The notes below the pieces were generated by a model. It did not search any database, was not told where the DNA came from, and saw only the letters and a list, made by a program, of their open reading frames with translations. Position numbers and translations under genes: made by a program. A DNA stretch of 64,000 nt, from NCBI RefSeq assembly GCF_000218565.1, contig NC_015684.1, positions 2,728,001 through 2,792,000 of the forward strand, written 5' to 3'. Position 1 is the first letter of the stretch; each line of letters starts with the position of its first letter. This DNA is from Afipia carboxidovorans OM5 (GTDB lineage: Bacteria; Pseudomonadota; Alphaproteobacteria; Rhizobiales; Xanthobacteraceae). Below are positions 28,536 to 35,499 of this stretch, in pieces.

Positions 28536-28563
28536 GCGGCGCGCATGCGTATTTGCGCGCCGC
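28536..28563 (+). terminator. Strong GC hairpin after the FlaG-like gene
   Basis: A perfect 10-bp stem GCGGCGCGCA / TGCGCGCCGC with an 8-nt loop, 40 bp past the FlaG-like stop. No U run follows, so termination is possible but unproven. Confidence 0.45.
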
Positions 28564-28603
28564 CTGCGCGACGCAAATTCTTTGTGCGATGAATGAAGAA
28601 AAT

Positions 28604-28626
28604 GAGGCGCGCCTGGTGCCCGCCTC
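28604..28626 (-). terminator. Possible terminator overlapping the end of the flaF-linked unknown gene
   Basis: GAGGCG / CGCCTC stem with an 11-nt loop; on the minus strand it is followed by ATTTTCTT. It overlaps the stop region of the leftward gene at 28625. Confidence 0.4.
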
Positions 28627-28999
28627 ACGCCTTGCTGGCGTAGGCAGTCTCGAGCGTCTGCCCGCCGGTGACGGCATTGGTCATCACCGTCTTCACCTGC
28701 GCCTTGCCGGTCTGCGTCAGCGTGAATTTGGAATCGCCGAACTTGAACGAATTATCCCGGATCAGCACGTCCTGATATTTGAGCGTGCTGCCGCTCTGAT
28801 AGCGCACCTTGGCGCGAAAGCCGTTGACGCTCGAGATCTGGACGGTGAACTTGGTGCCGTTCGCATAGGCGCCGGACCAGTTTCCCTCATACAGCGTCGC
28901 ATCGACCGCAACGTAGGGCGTGCGCGACACCGCAAGGCCCGCAATGTTGCCGCCGACGGTGACGTAGTTCGATGAGAGGATACCGTAGATATCTGCCAC
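28625..28999 (-). CDS. Unknown protein co-transcribed with flaF
   Basis: A 124-residue protein with a GTG start at 28999 six bases after GGGAG. It is rich in Ser/Thr/Gly/Val and predicted beta strands (VTVGGNIAGLAVSRTPYVAVD, GTKFTVQISSVNGFRAKVRYQSG), with no signal peptide, no membrane segment and no cysteine. The composition resembles secreted axial proteins of flagella. It begins 21 bp after flaF and so shares its transcript. I do not recognise a family; a minor filament, cap or flagellin-control role would fit the position but is inference. Confidence 0.65.
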   Translation of the reverse strand: MADIYGILSSNYVTVGGNIAGLAVSRTPYVAVDATLYEGNWSGAYANGTKFTVQISSVNGFRAKVRYQSGSTLKYQDVLIRDNSFKFGDSKFTLTQTGKAQVKTVMTNAVTGGQTLETAYASKA

Positions 29000-29020
29000 A
29001 CGCGTCTCCCGAGGGAAGGA

Positions 29021-29386
29021 TCAGGCGCGGCCGGAGAGGCCTGCGGCGAGGTTGCAATTGATCTCGATCAACGGCTTCAGCAATTCCGGCTTCGGCGCGA
29101 TCTGCATCTCGGCCGTCTGCGTCATGACGAACGTGCCTATATTGGCAATGTTCTGACGGATCTCGATGCTCTGCGGGCTCTCGTCACTCGTCACGGCGCT
29201 GAGCAGGATCGACCAGAGCTTGCGGTTGAACAGAAGCGCGCCGGAGACATCGACATCGGCCTTGCCCCAGTTGCTCATCACATCCTGAAGCTGGCGTGCC
29301 GCCTTCAGCAATGCCTGGGCCTCGATCTCGCGCGGCGATGAAGTAGTCTGAGCAACACGGGCGTAAGCATTGGCGGCGTTCGTCAT
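29021..29386 (-). CDS. flaF: Flagellin synthesis regulator FlaF
   Basis: A 121-residue FlaF with the family start TNAANAYARVAQTTSSPREIEAQALLKAARQLQD and the segment LFNRKLWSILLSAVTSDESPQSIEIRQNIANIGTFVMTQT. In alphaproteobacteria FlaF promotes flagellin translation or secretion and opposes FlbT; in Caulobacter the two link flagellin production to hook completion. The ATG at 29386 is preferred over an adjacent TTG. A near-consensus CtrA box lies about 50 bp upstream. Confidence 0.92.
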   Translation of the reverse strand: MTNAANAYARVAQTTSSPREIEAQALLKAARQLQDVMSNWGKADVDVSGALLFNRKLWSILLSAVTSDESPQSIEIRQNIANIGTFVMTQTAEMQIAPKPELLKPLIEINCNLAAGLSGRA

Positions 29387-29436
29387 CAAAGGTCCCAGCC
29401 TTGGTTATCTCTGTTAAAATCTGTAAACATCATGGT

Positions 29437-29451
29437 TTAAAATAAGATTAC
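29437..29451 (-). promoter_or_regulatory. Near-consensus CtrA-type box upstream of flaF
   Basis: Minus strand GTAA-TCTTATT-TTAAACCATG: seven of eight core bases of TTAA-N7-TTAA and the same trailing CCATG as other boxes in the locus. The extra A in the second half weakens it. Confidence 0.45.
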
Positions 29452-29500
29452 TGGTGTTCTGATAGTCGTCGGAAACTGCTGGAAACATTGCGTTTGTGCA

Positions 29501-31300
29501 CTAAAGAAGCCCCTGCAGCGCGGCCTTAACCTCACTTATCACACGCGACCAATCCCGCGACGCATCCTGCCGGAAGAGACGCATGGTCGGATACCATGGA
29601 GAATCCGTTCGCTCGAGCAGCCAGCGCCAGTCCGGCGTATAGGGCAGCATCACCCATACAGGACGCCCCATCGCACCGGCGAGATGCACGACGCTGGTGT
29701 CGACGCTCACCACCACGTCGAGACACGACAGCACCGATGCGGTGTCCGTAAAGTTTTCGATCTCGCAATCGAGGTCGAGCACCCGCGGATGTTGCGCAAG
29801 CGCCTGACGATCCGCCGGGCGGCCGCCCTTCTGCAAACTCACGAACGTCATCGGCAGATCGAACAGCGGCGCAAGCTGCGCGAACGCCATCGAGCGGCGA
29901 TGATCGTTGATGTGGTTCGGATTGCCCGACCATACCAGTCCCACGCGCGGCGCGCGCAGACCGGCGAACCGCTCCCGCCAGCGCTCGTGATCAAGCGCAG
30001 GGCGAAGATAAGGCACTTCTGCGGGAATGCTGTCGGCCGCGGTGCCGAACGCGAGCGGCAGACTCATGAGCGAACAATGCAGATCGAACGGTGGCGGCGC
30101 AGTGCCCTTCTCGACGCACATGGCGACGCCGTCGACATCCTTGAGAAGATCGACCAGCAGCGGCTCGACCTGCAGGATCACCCGCGCCCCACGCGCGGCG
30201 ACAAGCGGCACATAGCGCGCGAAAAAGATCGCATCGCCCATTCCCTGATCGCTGTAGAGCAGGATCGTTTTGCCTTCGATCGGCTCACCCATCCATTGCG
30301 GCGATGCGGCGTGGGGATTCCGCATCATCATGCTCGGGCTCTTCCAGCGCCACTCGGTTTTGGGCCAACCTTGCGCAAAGTCACCGAGCAACAAGCGACG
30401 CAAACCATCGTTCCAGTGGGCATCCGCGTAGGATGGATTGTTCCGCAAGGCGGCTGCGATATCACGCGCGCCCTCCGGGAAACGATGCATCTCGTCAAGC
30501 GTCGCCGCGCGGTTGAGCAGCACTTCGGAACGCTGCGGTGCGAGCGACAGCGCCTGGTCGAAATTTACCAGCGCTTCCTCGAAGCGGTCGATACGATGCA
30601 GCGTGCTGCCGCAGACATTGAAGGCCTCAGCATAAGATGGATCGATCCGCTTCGCCTCCTCCGCGCTGGCCAGCGCCTCGTCAAACCGCTTCATCGCGAG
30701 CAGCACGAGCGCACGGCGGCACAGCGCCTCCGCATTGTCCGGTTTGATCGCGAGCGCCTCATTGAAGGCCGCCAGCGCCTCCGCGTGACGCCCGAATCTC
30801 TGCAGGACCTTCGCACGCTGATGATGCGCGTTCGTATAAAACGGATCGATCCCGATCGCGCGCGTGAAAGAGACAAGCGCCTCGTCGAGCTTGCCCTGTT
30901 TCAACAAGACGTTGCCGTAGTCGTGGAAAGCCGTCGCGAAGTCCGGTTTGAGCTCAAGCGCACGGCGAAAGGCATCGGCGGCGCCAGCGAGATCGCCCAG
31001 ACGATTCAAACCAGCGCCGAGGTTCGAGAAATACTCTCCGTTGGTGCCGTTCAGCCCGATGGCGCGGCGGATCAGTTCGATCCCCGGCGCCAGCCGGCCG
31101 GTCTGCATGAAAACGACGCCGAGCAGATGTAAAGCATCCGGCTGCTGGCGCGGCGCGGCAAGCGCCTCGCGATAATAGGCCTCGGCCTCGGCAAGACGGC
31201 CGATCTGGTGACTTGCGATGCCAAGCTGCAAGGCAGCCGGGGGCGCGACCCGCGCGGGCGGGTTTGCTTTGGCGGCGGCTCGGCGCTGCTGGCGGTTCAT
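29501..31300 (-). CDS. TPR glycosyltransferase, probable flagellin modification enzyme (FlmG-like)
   Basis: A 599-residue protein. Residues about 20-335 are eight or nine tetratricopeptide repeats (e.g. NAHHQRAKVLQRFGRHAEALAAF). From residue 343 there is a GT-B/GT9-like transferase domain with SDQGMGDAIFFARYVP, RVGLVWSGNPNHINDHRRS and the donor-site pattern VVSVDTSVVHLAGAMGRPVWVMLP. The same arrangement, TPR plus transferase, occurs in Caulobacter FlmG, which binds flagellin with the TPR part and adds a nonulosonate sugar. Its place between flaF and the only flagellin gene supports such a role. The sugar donor is unknown and no sugar-synthesis genes are in the window. A perfect CtrA box lies 61 bp upstream. 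Confidence 0.78.
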   Translation of the reverse strand: MNRQQRRAAAKANPPARVAPPAALQLGIASHQIGRLAEAEAYYREALAAPRQQPDALHLLGVVFMQTGRLAPGIELIRRAIGLNGTNGEYFSNLGAGLNRLGDLAGAADAFRRALELKPDFATAFHDYGNVLLKQGKLDEALVSFTRAIGIDPFYTNAHHQRAKVLQRFGRHAEALAAFNEALAIKPDNAEALCRRALVLLAMKRFDEALASAEEAKRIDPSYAEAFNVCGSTLHRIDRFEEALVNFDQALSLAPQRSEVLLNRAATLDEMHRFPEGARDIAAALRNNPSYADAHWNDGLRRLLLGDFAQGWPKTEWRWKSPSMMMRNPHAASPQWMGEPIEGKTILLYSDQGMGDAIFFARYVPLVAARGARVILQVEPLLVDLLKDVDGVAMCVEKGTAPPPFDLHCSLMSLPLAFGTAADSIPAEVPYLRPALDHERWRERFAGLRAPRVGLVWSGNPNHINDHRRSMAFAQLAPLFDLPMTFVSLQKGGRPADRQALAQHPRVLDLDCEIENFTDTASVLSCLDVVVSVDTSVVHLAGAMGRPVWVMLPYTPDWRWLLERTDSPWYPTMRLFRQDASRDWSRVISEVKAALQGLL

Positions 31301-31360
31301 CGGCGCGGGTCCCGCTCGCGATCCTTAAACTGGGGCCCGATCAAAGTGCCGCCATCATGG

Positions 31361-31375
31361 TTAATGGCGGGTTAA
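31361..31375 (-). promoter_or_regulatory. CtrA-type box upstream of the TPR glycosyltransferase
   Basis: Minus strand TTAA-CCCGCCA-TTAACCATG, a perfect core with extended TTAACCATG, 61 bp upstream of the start. Its distal TTAA half overlaps by two bases the U-tract of the flagellin terminator. Confidence 0.78.
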
Positions 31376-31404
31376 AAAAAGAAGGCGGGGTTTCCCCCGC
31401 CTTC
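31374..31404 (-). terminator. Terminator of the flagellin gene
   Basis: A 10-bp perfect stem GAAGGCGGGG / CCCCGCCTTC with a GAAA tetraloop (minus strand) and seven U residues, 26 bp after the flagellin stop. A strong intrinsic terminator suited to an abundant transcript. Confidence 0.93.
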
Positions 31405-31429
31405 GATTTCGTTTGGCTGTTGGCCCGAC

Positions 31430-33025
31430 TTAGCGCAGGAGCTGCAGAACGCTCTGCTGCGACTGGTTGGCGAGGGCGAGCGCGGAGACCGCGATCGACT
31501 GGCGGGTCGAGAGCGCCTGGCTGTTCGCCGCTTCCTCGTTGGTGTCGGCCAGCGTCAGGTTCGACGAACCGGTCTGCAGCACGTTGATCAGGTTCTTCGA
31601 GAAGTCCTGACGGATCTGCACGATCGAGAGGTTCGAACCGAGAGCGGAAGCCTGCGAACGCAGCGTCGAGCTTGCCTTGTCGAGGTTCGCGATCACGCTG
31701 TTCGCCGAGGCGTTGTCGAGGAAGTCCGTGCCCGAGGTCAGCGCCGAGAGGCCGAGGCCGGCGGCGTTGAACGTCACGCCCTGGATCTTCAGGGTCGACT
31801 TGCCCGTCTCGTTGAAGGTCAGCTTGAGCTGATCGCCATTGAGCAGGTTGACGCCGTTGAACGAGGCATCCTGAGCAGTCGCAGTGATCTGATCTAGGAT
31901 GTTGTTGTACTGCGCCACGAGGTTCGCACGGTTCGCGAGAGCCGCAGCGTCCTGAACCGGAGCGCCGCCAACCTTGCCTTCAAACGGCAGGCCGGAGCCT
32001 GTCGCCGTGCCGGTCACCGCACCGATCGCTTCCGAAGCCGCATCGTTGGTGGTGGTGATCGTCAGCTTGCCCTGGCCGTCGATGGTGGCGAGCAGGTTGT
32101 TGGCGGAGAGCTTGGCGTTGAGGTCGTTGAGCGACTTCACGGTGCCGCCGGTGCCATCGCCGAAGGTGATGTCAACCGCCTGGCCGTCGCCAATCGCGTC
32201 GAAGTGCAGCGTCGTGCCGCCGAGAGGCGTGGTGGACGTACGCGTTGCCGTGTTGGCAGCAGCGGCACTCAGGCCGAGCTTGGCAAGCGCGCTACCGGAG
32301 ACGCTCAGGTCGGCATCGGTACCGGTGTGCAGGGTGAGCTGACCGGTGGCGAAGCTCGTGGTCGCACTGCCGCCCTGCAGCGTATCGATGGCGGTCATCA
32401 AGTCAGCAACGGTGGTGCCAATGCCCATCGTCCAGGTGTCGCCCGAACCGGTCAGCGCACCGGTGCCGGTCTGGAACGTGATGGTCTTGCCGTTGACGAC
32501 GAGGGTGTCGTTGTTGGCAAGGCCCGTGCCCGTCGTGCCGCCGGTCGCGTCCGTCAGCGCCGAGAGAACAGTCGCGGTGGTCGCCGCTGCGCCGGACGCA
32601 CTATAGATCGCGCTGCCGGCAGTCGCCGCAACGTCGCTATAGGTGGGCGTACCGCGCAGGTCTTCAGCGGTCGCGCCGGTGATCGTCGCCGAAATGGCCG
32701 ACTTGCTGGAATAGCCGACGGCCGCCTGCAGCGCCTGGTTGGCAACCGACTTCGCGGAGTCGACGAGCTTCTGCAGCGAGGTGATGCCGGTGTTGGCGGC
32801 CTGAAGAACCTGCACGCCGTTGCCGATACCATCGAGGAGGTTGCTGATGTCGCTCGCGCGGTTGTCGAGGGACGCCGCGGTGAAATAGTTGGTGGGGTTA
32901 TCGAGAGCGGTGTTGACCTTCTTGCCGGTGGCAAGGCGGTTCTGCGTGGTCGCAAGCAGGTCCGCGGTCGACTGGAGCGACAGCAGGTTCTGGCGCACCG
33001 ACGCCGAGAGAACGATATTCGACAT
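31430..33025 (-). CDS. fliC: Flagellin
   Basis: A 531-residue flagellin. Conserved D0/D1 N-terminus (VRQNLLSLQSTADLLATTQNRLATGKKVNTALDNPTNYF) and C-terminus (IRQDFSKNLINVLQTGSSNLTLADTNEEAANSQALSTRQSIAVSALALANQSQQSVLQLLR) flank a Thr/Gly/Ser-rich variable centre of roughly 130-370. No cysteine is present. It is the only flagellin gene in the window; whether others exist elsewhere cannot be seen. AAAGGTGA lies ahead of ATG 33025. Translation in this group is usually governed by FlbT and FlaF, both encoded beside it. Confidence 0.96.
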   Translation of the reverse strand: MSNIVLSASVRQNLLSLQSTADLLATTQNRLATGKKVNTALDNPTNYFTAASLDNRASDISNLLDGIGNGVQVLQAANTGITSLQKLVDSAKSVANQALQAAVGYSSKSAISATITGATAEDLRGTPTYSDVAATAGSAIYSASGAAATTATVLSALTDATGGTTGTGLANNDTLVVNGKTITFQTGTGALTGSGDTWTMGIGTTVADLMTAIDTLQGGSATTSFATGQLTLHTGTDADLSVSGSALAKLGLSAAAANTATRTSTTPLGGTTLHFDAIGDGQAVDITFGDGTGGTVKSLNDLNAKLSANNLLATIDGQGKLTITTTNDAASEAIGAVTGTATGSGLPFEGKVGGAPVQDAAALANRANLVAQYNNILDQITATAQDASFNGVNLLNGDQLKLTFNETGKSTLKIQGVTFNAAGLGLSALTSGTDFLDNASANSVIANLDKASSTLRSQASALGSNLSIVQIRQDFSKNLINVLQTGSSNLTLADTNEEAANSQALSTRQSIAVSALALANQSQQSVLQLLR

Positions 33026-33388
33026 AATAATCACCTTTCTGGTAAGAGCACGTCGTGTGTGAGCGTGACGCCGGCCATACGAGCCGACGGTAGGCGACAG
33101 ACTGAAACCAACAGTCTAAAAAAACGTGAATGTGACGCCGCCAATTACACGAAAAGAACTTGGTAAAAACCCGTTAAACATCGGCATAATTGCCGTTTTC
33201 ATGCGTGCTGGAGCAATCGCTTTGCGTTTGCGCAAGGCACGATATTTACGTCTCGTTAACCATGATCGGTGAAGGATCGGCACGCACGCGGCCGTTGCGG
33301 CATTCATCCTCGCGCAGCCGAATTGAAGTCCCTGCATCGCCTGCGGCGGATCGCGACTTCGGACAGCAGGTATCAGCCGGAGGAGAAC
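33026..33388. other. Divergent flagellin / flbT control region
   Basis: A 363-bp region. Toward flagellin there is a GG-N10-GC arrangement (minus strand, 33063-33078, TGGCCGG...ACGCT) that is a weak sigma-54 candidate about 40 bp from the start codon. A near-perfect CtrA box GTAA-AAACCCG-TTAA lies at 33163-33177 and a second near-consensus box toward flbT at 33245-33259 (own entry). The flagellin leader is a plausible FlbT target; I see the inverted pair AGACTG...CAGTCT (about 33092-33112) in it. Confidence 0.5.
33245..33259 (+). promoter_or_regulatory. Near-consensus CtrA-type box upstream of flbT
   Basis: TTTA-CGTCTCG-TTAACCATG on the plus strand; seven of eight core bases and the same extended half-site as the fliX and glycosyltransferase boxes. 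It lies 130 bp upstream of the flbT start. Confidence 0.6.
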
Positions 33389-33814
33389 ATGGCTCTCAAG
33401 GTCGAACTGAAGCCGCACGAGAAGATCATCATCGGCTCCTGCGTCATCACCAACACTGATCAGCGCGCCAAGCTCCTGATCGAAGGCGAACGGGTGCCGA
33501 TCCTGCGGGAGAAGGACATCCTCACGCCTGCGACCGCCGATACGCCGGCCAAGCTTCTCTATCTCGCGGTGCAGCTCATGTATGTGGCGCGCGATCCGCA
33601 GGACCATCATCCGGTCTATTTCGATCTGATGCGCGATCTCCTGAGCGCGATGCCGAGTTCGTCGCTGCTCATCCAGGAAATCAATAACCACATTTTAAGC
33701 GGCGACTATTACAGAGCGCTCAAGGAATCGCGGAAGCTGATCGCGCACGAGGCAAAGATTCTCGCCACGGCGCGCGAAAGCGCCGGAGCCGCCAAATTTC
33801 AAGGCGCTGCCTGA
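33389..33814 (+). CDS. flbT: Flagellin translation repressor FlbT
   Basis: A 141-residue FlbT with the typical ALKVELKPHEKIIIGSCVITNTDQRAKLLIEGERVPILREKDILT start and YFDLMRDLLSAMPSSSLLIQEINNHILSGDYYRALKESRKLI core. In Caulobacter FlbT binds the flagellin mRNA leader and blocks or destabilises it until the hook is complete. GGAGGAG precedes ATG 33389; earlier in-frame codons give no homology. It is divergent from flagellin, an arrangement that would let both be co-regulated. Confidence 0.94.
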   Translation: MALKVELKPHEKIIIGSCVITNTDQRAKLLIEGERVPILREKDILTPATADTPAKLLYLAVQLMYVARDPQDHHPVYFDLMRDLLSAMPSSSLLIQEINNHILSGDYYRALKESRKLIAHEAKILATARESAGAAKFQGAA

Positions 33815-33838
33815 CACCCGCACACCGCAGGACAATGA

Positions 33839-33866
33839 AAAAGGGCTTCCAGAAGGAAGCCCTTTT
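33839..33866. terminator. Bidirectional terminator between flbT and flgL
   Basis: A perfect 12-bp stem AAAAGGGCTTCC / GGAAGCCCTTTT with a 4-nt loop, between convergent flbT and flgL. U-rich flanks occur on both strands, so it can end transcripts from either side. Confidence 0.92.
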
Positions 33867-33956
33867 CGTTTGCGGGATCGTATTGCTCTTTCAAAGATGG
33901 ATGCGCGGATCATCCCCGATCATATCGGAGGACAGACGCATGACGATCAAACCGCG

Positions 33957-35492
33957 TCAGAGGAATTTCAGCAGGTTCAACTGATAGAGCGAAGCCGTCG
34001 TCTGATAGGAGGCCTGCAGGCTCGTCTGCAGCGCGAGAATCTTGGCGGCGACCTCGTTGTCGTCGATGCCCTCGATCTGATCGAGCATGGTCTGCGCCAT
34101 CGATGTCGTCTGCGCCTGCCGCGTGCTGGCCGCCTTCGTCGCCGCCTGGGAGCCGGCAAACTGCGCCTCGATATCCTCGACCGAAGTCGCGCCGGCCTTC
34201 ACCGCGAGGTTCGCGTTGACGCGCTCGTTCAGCGCGCTGATCTGCGCGTTGGCGAGGTTCTGCCCGGCCGGATCGTTCGGATCGACCGTCGTCGTCACCG
34301 CGGCATAGACCGCCATGTTCTGCAGCAGATTGCGGAAGGCACTCTCATTCGCCGTCGCGCCGTAGCGGACCTGCACCGCGCCATCGACCTGCGCCACCGC
34401 CGTGCCGCGCGCATCCGTATCGGGGTTCGCAAGCTTCTCGCCAGTGTACCACTGCACGGTGTTGGCCGAGCCATCAACAAGCGCGGTCGCGGTCGGTGAC
34501 ACCGGCGAGCCGCCGGCGACACGCAGCGGCGGATCGTCGAAGAAATTCTCACCTGCAGCCATCGCGGACGCCGCAACCATCGGCCCCTTCACCAGAGTCT
34601 GGATCGAGGAATCGAGCGCGGCTTTCATGTTCGCGGCCGTTACCGTCGGATCGGACGCGTCGAAATTGAAGCTGCCGGCCGGCGGCGGCGTTTCGCTCGT
34701 CGCGGTGAGCTGGATCGTTTCCGTGGTCTGGTCCGGCAGCGTGAAGGTGAAGGTGACGGTGTCGCCCTCCTTCGGCGTTGCCGCCGCAAGATCAATCGTC
34801 TCGGAGGACGGCGTTCCGGGCGCAGGCACCGACGGCTGCGTCACCACCGCGCCTGCGATGGATGTCGCGATGCGGCTGATCTTGAGACCGAACGGCGAGT
34901 CGACAAAGTCCTCGCCGACCGTCACCACGCTGCCGGTGGCGTCGGTCTCAAGCCGACCCATATTGCCGGTGCCTTGATCCGCAATCAGTCGATCGTCGAT
35001 CACGGCCTTCAGACCATCCTTGCCATCCGCGCCGTTGAGAATGTCGTCGGCCTTCGCCGTCGCGGGCGTATCGATCGAACGCCCGGAGAACAGATAGCGG
35101 TCGGCCGACTGCGTGTTGAGCATCGAGATCGCCTGCGTGAACGAGGCATAGCCGATCTGCTGGCCCGCGGTCTGGCCGTTGGCATTGAGCACCTGCGAGG
35201 AGCCGGTCGCTGCCGACTGCACCTCGGTGCGCATCTTGATGAGGCCCTGCAACGACAGGTTCGCGACGTTGATGCGCGTCGTCACGTTCGACTGTGTGTT
35301 CTGGTAGCCAGACAGCAAGGACAGTTGTGAGCGCAGGTTGGTCGCGAACGCGCTATTCATGCCGAGGCCGGAATAGGTATCCGACTTCCGCCCGCTCGCA
35401 AGCTGCTGCGTCAGCGTGTCAAGCTGGGTCCTGATGTTGATCAGCGAGGTGCCGAGATAGGATGTCCGTCCGCTTACGCCTTCAATCGTCAT
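33957..35492 (-). CDS. flgL: Hook-filament junction protein FlgL
   Basis: A 511-residue protein with flagellin-like ends: SLINIRTQLDTLTQQLASGRKSDTYSGLG at the N-terminus and TMLDQIEGIDDNEVAAKILALQTSLQASYQTTASLYQLNLLKFL at the C-terminus, the FlgL/HAP3 form. QSADRYLFSGRSIDTPA is also characteristic. It is longer than enteric FlgL (about 317) because of a large central insertion with Ig-like, Thr-rich segments. It begins 7 bp after flgK and ends the flgE-flgK-flgL operon. Confidence 0.92.
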   Translation of the reverse strand: MTIEGVSGRTSYLGTSLINIRTQLDTLTQQLASGRKSDTYSGLGMNSAFATNLRSQLSLLSGYQNTQSNVTTRINVANLSLQGLIKMRTEVQSAATGSSQVLNANGQTAGQQIGYASFTQAISMLNTQSADRYLFSGRSIDTPATAKADDILNGADGKDGLKAVIDDRLIADQGTGNMGRLETDATGSVVTVGEDFVDSPFGLKISRIATSIAGAVVTQPSVPAPGTPSSETIDLAAATPKEGDTVTFTFTLPDQTTETIQLTATSETPPPAGSFNFDASDPTVTAANMKAALDSSIQTLVKGPMVAASAMAAGENFFDDPPLRVAGGSPVSPTATALVDGSANTVQWYTGEKLANPDTDARGTAVAQVDGAVQVRYGATANESAFRNLLQNMAVYAAVTTTVDPNDPAGQNLANAQISALNERVNANLAVKAGATSVEDIEAQFAGSQAATKAASTRQAQTTSMAQTMLDQIEGIDDNEVAAKILALQTSLQASYQTTASLYQLNLLKFL

Positions 35493-35499
35493 GGCGACC

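Noticed and set aside
33063..33078. Sigma-54 promoter for flagellin (TGGCCGG...ACGCT, minus strand)
   Set aside because: Spacing GG-N10-GC is correct but the -12 element and half of the -24 element do not match; kept only as a weak candidate in the region entry.
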